Origin: Burkholderia catarinensis
Lineage (GTDB): Bacteria; Pseudomonadota; Gammaproteobacteria; Burkholderiales; Burkholderiaceae
Assembly: GCF_001883705.2 (NCBI RefSeq)
Contig: NZ_MDEQ02000003.1
Span: forward strand, 186,001 to 250,000
DNA length: 64,000 bases
Direction of reading: 5' to 3'
Shown here one piece after another: positions 43,043-51,867 of the stretch (position 1 is its first letter; every line of letters begins with the position of its first letter). A program made the translations under genes and the position numbers. A model generated the notes under the pieces. That model saw nothing but the letters and a program-made list of their open reading frames with translations. It did not search any database and was not told where the DNA came from.

Positions 43043-43270
43043 GACGGGAAGTTGCAGGAACGGGGAGATAGGCGCCGGCCCCGCACGCGGTCGGATAGGC
43101 GTGCGGGCGGCGGGGAATCGCATGCCTGCCGGCCGGCGCCGCAACTCGTGATTGCGGCCTTGCGTCCCGGTGCGAAGGGGTTGTCGCGGGGAGCGTGCCG
43201 GGCAGCAGGCATGGTGAAAATGTATCAAGCGCGCCGGTTAAAAGGCTTCCTGTTTTCCAGCAAAACGGGC

Positions 43271-43299
43271 CTGAAACCAGAATCCTGTTCAGATATAAT
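43271..43299 (+). promoter_or_regulatory. Promoter of the Lrp-type regulator
   Basis: A perfect -10 TATAAT (43294-43299) with a weak -35 CTGAAA (43271-43276) at 17-bp spacing, 30 bp before the regulator start codon. Confidence 0.7.
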
Positions 43300-43312
43300 G
43301 CCGATTTTCAGT

Positions 43313-43325
43313 AGAAGATTCTTCT
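43313..43325. promoter_or_regulatory. Small dyad next to the Lrp gene start
   Basis: AGAAGATTCTTCT: 6-bp inverted arms about a central T, between the -10 element and the start codon. Suits Lrp/AsnC autoregulation, which uses short AT-rich dyads. Confidence 0.45.
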
Positions 43326-43329
43326 TATC

Positions 43330-43812
43330 ATGGCTACCCGCGAACGCTCGCCGAAAACGCTCGACAATCAGGACCGCAAGATCCTCGGTGCACTGCAGAA
43401 AAATGCGCGTCTGTCGAACGCCGAACTGGCCGAACAGATCGGCATGTCGACCACCGCGTGCTGGAACCGCACGCGGCAGCTCGAACTGGACGGTTACATC
43501 GACGGCTATGTCGCGCTGGTCAACCAGCGCATGCTCGGCTACGCGGACATCGTGATCCTCGAAGTCACGCTCGATCGCCACGAAGACGACGCGCTCGCGC
43601 GTTTCGGCTCGGAACTGGCGGCGTTGCCGGAAGTGCTCGAGGCGTATCTGGTGTCGGGCGAGTACGACTACTGGATCAAGGTCGCGGTGGATGGCACGGC
43701 CGGCTACGAGCGTTTCCTGCGCGAAAAGCTGTACAGGATTTCGAGCATCCGTCACAGCCGCTCGATGTTCGCGCTGCGCTGCATGAAGGATGTGCCTTCG
43801 ATCCAGGTGTGA
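43330..43812 (+). CDS. Lrp/AsnC-family regulator
   Basis: 160 residues. Helix-turn-helix LDNQDRKILGALQKNARLSN then AELAEQIGMSTTACWNRTRQ, followed by the RAM ligand/oligomerisation domain (about 70-155) with LPEVLEAYLVSGEYDYWIKV. Divergent from the LysE-type exporter, the usual arrangement for amino-acid-responsive control of export. The ATG at 43330 sits just after the operator-like dyad. Confidence 0.94.
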   Translation: MATRERSPKTLDNQDRKILGALQKNARLSNAELAEQIGMSTTACWNRTRQLELDGYIDGYVALVNQRMLGYADIVILEVTLDRHEDDALARFGSELAALPEVLEAYLVSGEYDYWIKVAVDGTAGYERFLREKLYRISSIRHSRSMFALRCMKDVPSIQV

Positions 43813-44087
43813 ACGTTCGGGCGCGGGTCGCTGCGCACGCAGCACTGCGTGGTTGTCCATCGCCCGCGATCGGCGTGCGCGCCCATCGCCAACGCGCAAT
43901 GCGTGCCGGTCGGCGTTCGCGTCGAGCCGTAATTGAAGGTGAAACGAAAGTAATCGAAATGCCTTCGACAGGTTGACGTCACCGGTGATTCATTCACGGT
44001 CAATATCCTGCTGTTCGTCAGGAATTATTACTGTCCATTACGGCCGGGCGGTGAAAGCGTTCTCATTCGACGAACAGGAGCATGCCC

Positions 44088-46958
44088 GTGTACAAGATTC
44101 TCGTCCTTGCCGGAGTGGTTGCCGCGACGTTGACCGCATGCAACAGCGATTCCGTGAACACGACCGCGACGCTCGGCGACACGACGTCGACGCTGCTGTC
44201 GACCGGACAGCGCATCACGCCGTCGGCCGCGCCTGGCACGACGCTCGTCGCGCTGAATCCGGGGCTGCGGGACCTGCCGGACCTGATTGCCGGCCAGCCG
44301 GTATCGGAGGCGCTCAGCCCGGACCGCAAGACGTTGCTGGTGCTGACGAGCGGCTACAACAACAGGCTGGACGCGGGCGGCAAGCTGATCAATGCCGATT
44401 CGAACGAGTATGTGTTCGTGTTCGACGTATCGGGCGGCACGCCGGTGAAGAAGCAGGTGCTGCCGGTGCCCGATACCTACGTCGGTATCGCGTTCGCGCC
44501 GGATGGCCAGCATTTCTACGTGACCGGCGGCGGCGACGACAACCTGCATGTGTTCGCGTTGTCGCAGGGCGCATGGGGCGAAGCCGGCGCGCCGATCGCG
44601 CTGAATCACAAGGGCGGCAACGGCCTCGGCAGCTCGCCGCTCGCGACCGGCGTCGACGTGACGGCGGACGGCAAGCGCGCGGTCGTCGCGAACCGCTATC
44701 ACGACAGCGTCACACTGGTCGATCTCGCCGCGGGCGCCGTGCTCGCCGAACGCGATCTCCGCCCGGGCAAGAGCGGCGGTGCGTCGGGCACGCCGGGCGG
44801 CGAATATCCGAACGCGGTTCGCGTCGTCGGCAACAAGACGGCCTACGTGTCGAGCGAACGTGATCGGGAGATCGTCGTCGTCGATATCTCGACCGGTGCG
44901 CCGCAGATCGTCGCGCGTATTCCGGTCAAGGGCAACCCGAACAAGATGGTGCTGAACCGGGCGCAGACTCGCCTCTACGTCGCGTCAGACAACGCCGACA
45001 TCGTGTCGGTGATTGATACGACATCGAACAAGGTGGTGTCGAGCGTGTCGACGGTTGCGCCCGCGGGGCTCGTCACGGAAATGCAGTATCGCGGCGCGTC
45101 GCCCAACGGCCTCGCGCTGTCGCCGGACGAAACCGCACTGTACGTGACCAATCGCGGCACCAACGACGTCGCGGTCGTATCGCTGTCCGGCGATACGGCG
45201 AAAGTGACCGGACTGATTCCGACCGGATGGTATCCGTCCGATGTCGCGGTCGGCGCGAACAATGCGCTCTACATGGTCTACACGAAGAACATGCCGGGGC
45301 CGAATCCAGGCAACTGCAAGGACAGCGGCCGGACCGTGCCGTGCCCGGTCAAGAACTCGCCCGTGCACCTGGTGCAGAACCAGTACATCGAGCAGTTGAG
45401 CAAGGGCGGATTCATGTGGATGCCCGCGCCGGACAGCGCGACGCTCGATCTGCTGACGAAGCAGGTCGCCGACAACAACAGCTTCAATGCCGCGCTCTCC
45501 ACCGCCGACGTCGCGACGATGAACGCGCTGCGGCAGAAGATCAAGCACGTGATCTATATCGTCAAGGAGAACCGCACGTATGACCAGATCCTCGGCGATC
45601 TGGGCCGCGGGAACGGCGATCCGTCGCTGGCCGAGTTCCCGGACGCGACGACGCCGAGCATGCACGCGCTCGCGAAGACGTTCGTCACGCTCGACAATTT
45701 CCACGATTCCGGCGACGTGAGCGGCAACGGCTGGCCGTGGTCGACCGGCGCACGCGAATCCGACGCCGGCGCGAAGATGCTGCCCGTCAACTATGCCAGC
45801 AGCCCGGCACGCAGCGGCTCGCGCGGCGGCTCTTACGACTGGGAAGGCCAGAATCGAAACGTCGACGTGGGCCTGACCGGCGCGCAACGCACGACGGCGA
45901 ACCCGCTCACGCCGGCCGATCCTGACCTGCTGCCCGGTACGGCAGACGTGTCGGCGCCGGACGGCCCGTCCGACGCCGTACAGCAGGGCTATATCTGGAA
46001 CGCCGCGTTGCGCGCGGGCCTGACGGTGCGCAACTACGGCTTCTTCATGGATATCTCGCGCAACGGCGGCCCGAACGCGATTCCGATGGATCGCACGCCG
46101 TTCGCCGACAACAAGGTGCAGGGGTATAGCGTGACGCCCGCGCTCGTCGATCGTACGGATCCGTATTTCCGCGGTTACGACAACGCGTATCCGGACCTGT
46201 ACCGCGAACTGGAGTGGGAGCGCGAATTCAACCAGTTCGTCGGCAACGGCCAGCTGCCCGCGCTGACGCTGTTGCGCCTGCCGCATGACCATACCGGCAG
46301 CTTTGCGTCGTCGCTGGACGGCGTCAACACGCCGGAGCTCGACATGGCCGACAACGACTATGCGGTCGGCCGCGTCGCGCAGGCGCTGGCGAACAGCCCG
46401 TATGCGTCGGACACGCTGATCTTCGTCGTCGAAGACGATGCGCAAGACGGACCGGACCACGTCGACGCACATCGCAGCACGGCATTTGTGATCGGGCCGT
46501 ACGTGAAGCAGAACGCGGTGGTCAGTACGCATTACACGACGGTCAACATGATCCGCACGATCACGGAGGTGCTGAATCTCGATCACCTCGGGCTGTTCGA
46601 CGCGACGCAAGGGCCGATGACCGATGCGTTCGACCTGAGTCAGACGAAGTGGACGTACAAGGCGGTCGCGTCGGGGCTGCTCGCAAACACGCAGTTGCCG
46701 ATCCCGGCGGGAGACATCCGGACGGCGGCGCTGAAGCCGACGCACGGGATGCGCTACTGGGCAGCGGTCACGCGTGGGATGGACTTCTCGGTCGAGGACC
46801 GGCTCGATGCGGTCGCGTACAACAAGGTGCTGTGGAAGGGGCTGATGGGGGCGAAGGCGTACCCGGTGCGGCCGGGCGACACGCAGCAGGCGACGCGGCG
46901 GCACGACGACGATGACGACGCGCGGCCGACGACCGCGAGGCATGCGGTGAAGGGCTGA
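44088..46958 (+). CDS. YncE-like beta-propeller fused to alkaline-phosphatase-like phosphoesterase, lipoprotein
   Basis: 956 residues from GTG 44088. AGGAG ends at 44080, giving a 7-nt spacing to GTG but only 1 nt to the in-frame ATG at 44082, so GTG is preferred. Lipobox ATLTACNSD. Residues about 35-400 contain repeated propeller blades of the YncE/lactonase kind (AVVANRYHDSVTLVDLAAGA, LYVASDNADIVSVIDTTSNK, LYVTNRGTNDVAVVSL). From about 485 (HVIYIVKENRTYDQILGDLG) runs a phosphoesterase domain of the PF04185 type, with HDHTGSF-like and VVEDDAQDGPDHVDAHR metal-site segments. Likely an exported or surface phosphoesterase. The C-terminus is charged and His/Asp-rich. Confidence 0.85.
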   Translation: MYKILVLAGVVAATLTACNSDSVNTTATLGDTTSTLLSTGQRITPSAAPGTTLVALNPGLRDLPDLIAGQPVSEALSPDRKTLLVLTSGYNNRLDAGGKLINADSNEYVFVFDVSGGTPVKKQVLPVPDTYVGIAFAPDGQHFYVTGGGDDNLHVFALSQGAWGEAGAPIALNHKGGNGLGSSPLATGVDVTADGKRAVVANRYHDSVTLVDLAAGAVLAERDLRPGKSGGASGTPGGEYPNAVRVVGNKTAYVSSERDREIVVVDISTGAPQIVARIPVKGNPNKMVLNRAQTRLYVASDNADIVSVIDTTSNKVVSSVSTVAPAGLVTEMQYRGASPNGLALSPDETALYVTNRGTNDVAVVSLSGDTAKVTGLIPTGWYPSDVAVGANNALYMVYTKNMPGPNPGNCKDSGRTVPCPVKNSPVHLVQNQYIEQLSKGGFMWMPAPDSATLDLLTKQVADNNSFNAALSTADVATMNALRQKIKHVIYIVKENRTYDQILGDLGRGNGDPSLAEFPDATTPSMHALAKTFVTLDNFHDSGDVSGNGWPWSTGARESDAGAKMLPVNYASSPARSGSRGGSYDWEGQNRNVDVGLTGAQRTTANPLTPADPDLLPGTADVSAPDGPSDAVQQGYIWNAALRAGLTVRNYGFFMDISRNGGPNAIPMDRTPFADNKVQGYSVTPALVDRTDPYFRGYDNAYPDLYRELEWEREFNQFVGNGQLPALTLLRLPHDHTGSFASSLDGVNTPELDMADNDYAVGRVAQALANSPYASDTLIFVVEDDAQDGPDHVDAHRSTAFVIGPYVKQNAVVSTHYTTVNMIRTITEVLNLDHLGLFDATQGPMTDAFDLSQTKWTYKAVASGLLANTQLPIPAGDIRTAALKPTHGMRYWAAVTRGMDFSVEDRLDAVAYNKVLWKGLMGAKAYPVRPGDTQQATRRHDDDDDARPTTARHAVKG

Positions 46959-47062
46959 CGCTCCCCGGCGCAGGCCGTGGCGGAAAGCAGCCGGGTCACG
47001 AATGACGGTCGTCTCGACGAACCGTCATTCGTTTCAAACCCGTCCTGCCCCGGTCGTTCCGT

Positions 47063-47206
47063 TCAGCGCGGCAGGCGCGCGTGTGCTTCGGCGATGACTG
47101 CGCAGTTCTCGAGGTGGAGTGCCCAAGCTTCTGCAAGCAGCTCGCCAACACGTGCGAGCCAGCCAGCGGATTGGGTGGAACGATCGGAGACATTAGACGT
47201 TTGCAT
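47063..47206 (-). CDS. Possible small protein, 47 residues
   Basis: Starts ATG 47206 with GGGG-type sequence about 11 nt upstream. The composition (SAGWLARVGELLAEAWALHL then ENCAVIAEAHARL) is a believable amphipathic helix and not a by-product of a gene on the other strand. It lies in the 479-bp gap between the phosphoesterase and IclR genes (46959-47437), which otherwise shows nothing. Unknown function; existence unproven. Confidence 0.4.
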   Translation of the reverse strand: MQTSNVSDRSTQSAGWLARVGELLAEAWALHLENCAVIAEAHARLPR

Positions 47207-47437
47207 GACGAAGCCCCATATAGGTGGCGAGTTAGGGATAACCCTAATCATAGCGAAACGTCACCGCCTTGTGAAATTCGATTTCGTTATATGAGAATTA
47301 CTGACATTTCATGTTGCTGCCGCGCAACATGGATATCGGCTCCCTTTGCGTGACGGCCAGGCGCGGCGAGGCCGTGCCGGCACGGCCTCACGTGGAGAAT
47401 GAGAGGGGAATTCGAGCGTCGGGGAAAAAGGGCGCGA

Positions 47438-49084
47438 TTACCGGCCGATCCACCCGAACCGCCACGACAGCCGCCGCGTCGCGGCGAGCAGCGTTTGCGC
47501 GAGGTCGCTGTCGGGCCCGCGCGGGAAGCCGCGCGACGAGCCGATGATCGCGATCACGAGCCGGATGCTGCCGGTGTGATCGAACACGGGCGCGGCGACC
47601 GTCCCGATGCCCGGCACCGGCGCGTCGAACGCGAAATCGAGCGCGTCCGCACGGATCGCCGCGAGCCGCGCGCGGAATGCGTCGTCGGCCTGCGCGGCGG
47701 CGCCTGCGAGGCGCACGGGCTCGTTGGCGAGCAGGTCGGCCAGCACGTCGTCCGACATGCCGGCCGCGAAAATCCGGCCGATCGCCGTATTGACGAGCGA
47801 CATCACGGTGCCGACCTGCAGGCTCACGTGCTGCGGTCGCGCCGATTCTTCGAGGCGGATCACGGTCGGGCCGAGCGGCCCGAGCGTCGCGGCCGCCACG
47901 CTCATGTCGGTCGCGCCGGCCAGCGCGACGATCTCGGCTTCCGCGTCGCGCGTCGGCGACACGCGCTGCATCGCGATCAGGCCGAGCGCCTGCCCGAGCG
48001 GGCCGCCGTCGAAGCAGCCGGCGTCGTCGCGGCTCAGCAGGCCGATCTTCTGCAGGCTGACGAGATGCGGAAAGGCCTTCGCGGCCGGCATGCCGGCCGC
48101 CGCCGCGAGATCGCGCAGCGGCAGCGCGCGGCCCGCCGACACCAGCGCGAGCAGCAGCTCGCCGGTGCTGTCGAGCGCATTGATCCCGCGCTGCGCCTTC
48201 GCGTCGTCGGCCAGCGCGGGCGGCACGCACGGGGTGGCCGGGGCCGCGAAGGGCGCGGGCGGCGGAGCGGCGTGCGCCGCACCGAGCGACGCGGTGGCCT
48301 GTCGTGCCGCGTCGCGCAGCGCCGCCGCGATCGGGCCTTCCCAGCCGACGTCGATCGAGCCGGTCGAACCGATCACCGTCAGCGCGAGCTGCAGTGTTCC
48401 AGCCGCGTCGAACACCGGCACGCACATCGCGCTGACGCCGGGGCTCGGCAGGTCGACGCCGCGCTCGATGCCGCGTGCGCGGATCGCGCCGAGTTCGGCC
48501 TGCGGTACGCCGGCGTCCGGCGCGGGCTGCTCGGCGCCCGCGAGCGTATCGCCCGCGCCGGCCTGGCTGGCCGCCATCGCATCGAGTTGCGCGGGATCGC
48601 CGAACGCGCGGAATACGCGTCCGGTCGCCGTCGTGTCGAGCGACATCACCGAACCGACGTGCAGGTTCACGTGCAGCGGATAACCGCCGTGCTCGATGCG
48701 CACGATCGTCGGGCCGAGCGCGCCGGGCACCGACACCGCGACGCTCAGGCCCACCGTTTCCGCGAGCCGCACCGCGTGCGGCAGCGCCGCGCGGTAGGCC
48801 GGCTGACGCTCGATCGACATCAGCCCGAGCCGCAGCGACAACGGGCCCGGCTCGTAGTTGCCGGTGATCGCATCGCGCTTCACGAGCGCGAGCCGCGTCA
48901 GGCTGACGAGATAGGTGTGCGCCTGCGCGGTCGACAGGTCGGCCGCCGCGGCCAGCTCAGACAGGCCGAGCGGCTTGCGCCGGCGCGCGAGCGCGTCGAG
49001 CAGCCGGCCGCCGACCTCGACACTCTGGATCCCGCGCTGCGTCTTGGGCGGCGCATCGTCTGCGCTGACTTCGTGGTTCTGCAC
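47438..49084 (-). CDS. Double-length IclR regulator (two tandem HTH plus effector units)
   Basis: 548 residues from GTG 49084 (GGAAGA upstream), twice the usual length of about 260. Unit 1: GIQSVEVGGRLLDALARRRK and LSELAAAADLSTAQAHTYLV, then an IclR effector domain to about 270. After an Ala/Pro linker (about 270-290) unit 2 repeats it: GINALDSTGELLLALVSAGR and LRDLAAAAGMPAAKAFPHLV, again followed by an effector domain ending near RRLSWRFGW. Equivalent landmarks occur in both (GSVMSLDTTATGRVF; GTVMSLVNTAIGRIF). It is a single uninterrupted reading frame. Divergent from the MBL-MFS-MFS genes by 177 bp, so probably their regulator. Confidence 0.9.
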   Translation of the reverse strand: MQNHEVSADDAPPKTQRGIQSVEVGGRLLDALARRRKPLGLSELAAAADLSTAQAHTYLVSLTRLALVKRDAITGNYEPGPLSLRLGLMSIERQPAYRAALPHAVRLAETVGLSVAVSVPGALGPTIVRIEHGGYPLHVNLHVGSVMSLDTTATGRVFRAFGDPAQLDAMAASQAGAGDTLAGAEQPAPDAGVPQAELGAIRARGIERGVDLPSPGVSAMCVPVFDAAGTLQLALTVIGSTGSIDVGWEGPIAAALRDAARQATASLGAAHAAPPPAPFAAPATPCVPPALADDAKAQRGINALDSTGELLLALVSAGRALPLRDLAAAAGMPAAKAFPHLVSLQKIGLLSRDDAGCFDGGPLGQALGLIAMQRVSPTRDAEAEIVALAGATDMSVAAATLGPLGPTVIRLEESARPQHVSLQVGTVMSLVNTAIGRIFAAGMSDDVLADLLANEPVRLAGAAAQADDAFRARLAAIRADALDFAFDAPVPGIGTVAAPVFDHTGSIRLVIAIIGSSRGFPRGPDSDLAQTLLAATRRLSWRFGWIGR

Positions 49085-49261
49085 GCGATGATTCTTCCGT
49101 TGACGAAACCCCGCATGGTATCCGACGCCATTTAGCGCGCCAGCCCGCAGGTTTACCCGTATTAGACAATAGCAAGCGACTTTGTCATTGACAAATTATC
49201 GATGCGGGAAGATGATCCGCTCACTCCCCTCAACACATGGCTCGCAGCCACGGAACGCAAC

Positions 49262-50221
49262 ATGGCCAAAGCATTCGCCTCCCAAGCCGATCTGGAAGAG
49301 AAGAAAGTCACCTGGACGAAGCTGTCCGAGAACGCGTATGCGTATACCGCCGAAGGCGACCCGAACTCGGGCGTGATCATCGGCGACGACAGTGTGCTGA
49401 TCGTCGACACGACCGCGACGCCCGCGATGGCGCAGGACCTGATCGCGAAGATCCGCAGCGTGACCGACAAGCCGATCAAGCACGTCGTGCTGTCGCACTA
49501 CCACGCGGTGCGCGTGCTCGGCGCGTCAGCGTATTTCGACGAAGGCGCGCAGCACGTGATCGCGAGCCGCGGCACGTACGAGATGATCGTCGAGCGCGGC
49601 GAGGCCGACATGAAGTCGGAGATCGAACGTTTCCCGCGCCTGTTCGCCGGCGTCGAGACGGTGCCCGGCCTGACCTGGCCGACGCTCGTGTTCGAGCGCG
49701 AGATCACGCTGTTCCTCGGCAAGCTCGAAGTGAAGATCATGCATGTCGGGTCGGGCCACACGAAGGGCGACACGATCGTCTGGCTGCCGTCGCAGAAGGT
49801 GCTGTTCTCGGGCGACCTCGTCGAATACGACGCCGCGTGCTACTGCGGCGACGCACAGCTCGAACAGTGGCCGGCCACGCTCGAGGCGCTGCGCGCGCTC
49901 GGCGCCGAGAAGCTCGTGCCGGGCCGCGGCCCCGCGCTGCTGAATCCGGCCGAGGTCGACAAGGGCCTCGACTACACGAAGGATTTCGTCACGACGCTGC
50001 TCGCGCAGGGCCGCAAGGCCGTCGAGCGCAATCTCGACCTGAAGGCGTCGATGGCGCTTACGCGCGAAGCGATGGATCCGAAGTTCGGCCACGTGTTCAT
50101 CTACGAGCACTGCTTGCCGTTCGACGTATCGCGTGCGTTCGACGAGGCGAGCGGCATTACGCATCCTCGCATCTGGACCGCGCAGCGCGACAAGGACATG
50201 TGGGCCGCGCTGCAGGACTAA
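49262..50221 (+). CDS. Metallo-beta-lactamase-fold protein with altered metal site
   Basis: 319 residues from ATG 49262; an in-frame start at 49202 would add 20 residues. The fold landmarks are present: GVIIGDDSVLIVDTTATP, SHYHAVRVLG, HVGSGHTKGDT, LFSGDLVEYDA. The first metal motif is H79-Y-H81-A-V-R where HxHxDH is usual, so the Asp and third His are replaced by Val and Arg; His166 and Asp185 are kept; the final GHG is GRG (Arg222). Only one metal site could be complete, or the protein has another chemistry. It heads a set with two MFS carriers, so hydrolysis or isomerisation of an imported ester or lactone is a reasonable guess. Confidence 0.88.
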   Translation: MAKAFASQADLEEKKVTWTKLSENAYAYTAEGDPNSGVIIGDDSVLIVDTTATPAMAQDLIAKIRSVTDKPIKHVVLSHYHAVRVLGASAYFDEGAQHVIASRGTYEMIVERGEADMKSEIERFPRLFAGVETVPGLTWPTLVFEREITLFLGKLEVKIMHVGSGHTKGDTIVWLPSQKVLFSGDLVEYDAACYCGDAQLEQWPATLEALRALGAEKLVPGRGPALLNPAEVDKGLDYTKDFVTTLLAQGRKAVERNLDLKASMALTREAMDPKFGHVFIYEHCLPFDVSRAFDEASGITHPRIWTAQRDKDMWAALQD

Positions 50222-50403
50222 GCGGCGCGCGGCGGCGGGGCGTTCACATGAACGCGTCGCCGTTTCCCTGACGGTTGCGGCATCCGCTGCGGCATTGCGC
50301 CGCGGTGCCGGCAGCCGTATCCGGTCTCACAAGAAAGCAGGGCGCATGCACGCCCTCGGAGACTGCCGCGCGCTCGAATCGCGCGGCCCGTTTGGAGAGA
50401 GAC

Positions 50404-51762
50404 ATGCCCCAATCGCTTCCCGTCGAAGCGACGCTCGCGCACGCGAGCGCTTCGGCGCCGACTTCCGCATCCGAATCCGAATTCAGCGACGCGCTGCTGT
50501 TCCGCAAGATCGCGTGGCGGATCGTCCCGTTCCTGTTCCTCTGCTACGTCGTGTCGTTCCTCGACCGCATCAACATCGGCTTCGCGCAACTGCAGATGAA
50601 GCACGATCTCGGCTTCAGCGATGCGATGTACGGCCTCGGCGCCGCGGTTTTCTACGTCGGCTACGTGTTCTGTGAAGTGCCGAGCAACCTGCTGCTCGCG
50701 CGGTTCGGCGCGCGCCGCACCTTCACGCGGATCATGCTGCTGTGGGGCATCGCGTCGACCGGAATGATGTTCGTGTCGCAGCCGTCGCATTTCTACGTGC
50801 TGCGCTTCCTGCTCGGCGTGTTCGAAGCCGGCTTCTTTCCCGGCATCGTGCTGTACCTGACCTACTGGTTCCCGGCGAACCGGCGCGCGGCGGCGATCTC
50901 GGTGTTCTTCGCGGGCGTCGCGGTGGCCGGTGTGCTCGGCGGCCTGATGTCGGGCTGGATCATGCGCGACATGAGCGGCGTGCTCGGGCTGCACGGCTGG
51001 CAATGGATGTTCGCGATCGAAGGGGCGCCGGCGATCCTGCTCGCGTTCTTCGCGTTCACGTACCTGGTCGACCGGCCGCAGGACGCCGCGTGGCTCACGC
51101 CCGACGAAAAGGCGCGCGTCGCCGCGCTGTGCGCGGACGGTCGCGGGCACGGCAGCGCACACGACGGGCGCAGCGTCCTGGCCGCGCTTGCGAACCCGCG
51201 CGTGTACCTGTTCGCGTTCATCTATTTCTCGCTGACCTGCGCGTCGTTGACACTCAATTTCTGGATGCCGCTGATGATCCGCGACTTCGGCGTGACCGAC
51301 GTCGTGGCCGTGAGCCTCTACACGGTCGTGCCGAACGCGGTCGGCGCGGTGGGGCTGGTCCTGATCGCGCGCCGCTCGGACCGCACCGGCGAGCGCCGCA
51401 AGCACTTCGCGTGCTGCACGATCGGCGGCGGGCTCGCGCTCGCGGCGCTGACGCTGCACCTGCACAGCTTCGCCGCGATGCTCGCGTGCCTGTCGATCGC
51501 GGCGACGCTGATCTTCGCCGCGCTGCCGATCTTCTGGGCCGTGCCGACCCGCTACCTGTCGGGCAACGCGGCCGCCGCCGGGATCGCGCTGATCAGCAGC
51601 ATCGGGATCACGAGCGGCATCGTCAGCCCGTGGGTGATCGGGATGATCCGCACGCGCACCGGCAGCATGGATCTCGCCGTGTACCTGCTGGCCGCGCTGC
51701 TGGTGGCCAGCGGCGCCGCGCTGATGCTCGGCGTGAAGGGCGAAGCCGCGCCGCGCGGCTGA
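50404..51762 (+). CDS. MFS transporter, anion:cation symporter type (copy 1)
   Basis: 452 residues, 12 membrane segments. The ACS-family signature is present: FLCYVVSFLDRINIGFAQLQ in TM1, LLARFGARRTFTRIMLLWG after TM2, and FLLGVFEAGFFPGIVLYLTY in TM4/5. Members import organic anions such as tartrate, hexuronates or phthalate. A GGAGAGA site lies before ATG 50404. The short N-terminal tail contains two ATCCGA units. A paralogue follows 105 bp downstream. Confidence 0.92.
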   Translation: MPQSLPVEATLAHASASAPTSASESEFSDALLFRKIAWRIVPFLFLCYVVSFLDRINIGFAQLQMKHDLGFSDAMYGLGAAVFYVGYVFCEVPSNLLLARFGARRTFTRIMLLWGIASTGMMFVSQPSHFYVLRFLLGVFEAGFFPGIVLYLTYWFPANRRAAAISVFFAGVAVAGVLGGLMSGWIMRDMSGVLGLHGWQWMFAIEGAPAILLAFFAFTYLVDRPQDAAWLTPDEKARVAALCADGRGHGSAHDGRSVLAALANPRVYLFAFIYFSLTCASLTLNFWMPLMIRDFGVTDVVAVSLYTVVPNAVGAVGLVLIARRSDRTGERRKHFACCTIGGGLALAALTLHLHSFAAMLACLSIAATLIFAALPIFWAVPTRYLSGNAAAAGIALISSIGITSGIVSPWVIGMIRTRTGSMDLAVYLLAALLVASGAALMLGVKGEAAPRG

Positions 51763-51823
51763 GCGAGCAACGGCCGGTCGTGGCCCGCGGGCGGCGGCGA
51801 CCGGCGCTTCGTGTCCGTCCCGC

Positions 51824-51851
51824 ATCCGAATCCGAATCCGAATCCGAATCC
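51824..51851. repeat. Hexanucleotide tandem repeat (ATCCGA), 4.7 copies
   Basis: Runs from 51824 to 51851 and ends a few bases before the GAGGAG ribosome-binding site of MFS copy 2. The same unit occurs about twice inside the 5' end of MFS copy 1 (near 50469-50481). Confidence 0.88.
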
Positions 51852-51867
51852 ATCGAGGAGACGATCG

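Noticed and set aside
47231..47247. Sequence resembling a homing-endonuclease (I-SceI-like) site, TTAGGGATAACCCTAA
   Set aside because: It is a short inverted repeat that differs from the enzyme site in the second half, and there is no intron or intein nearby; at most a small regulatory dyad.
51811..51867. Asn-Pro repeat peptide fused to the second MFS carrier
   Set aside because: It comes from translating the hexanucleotide repeat upstream of the ribosome-binding site; the carrier start is ATG 51868.
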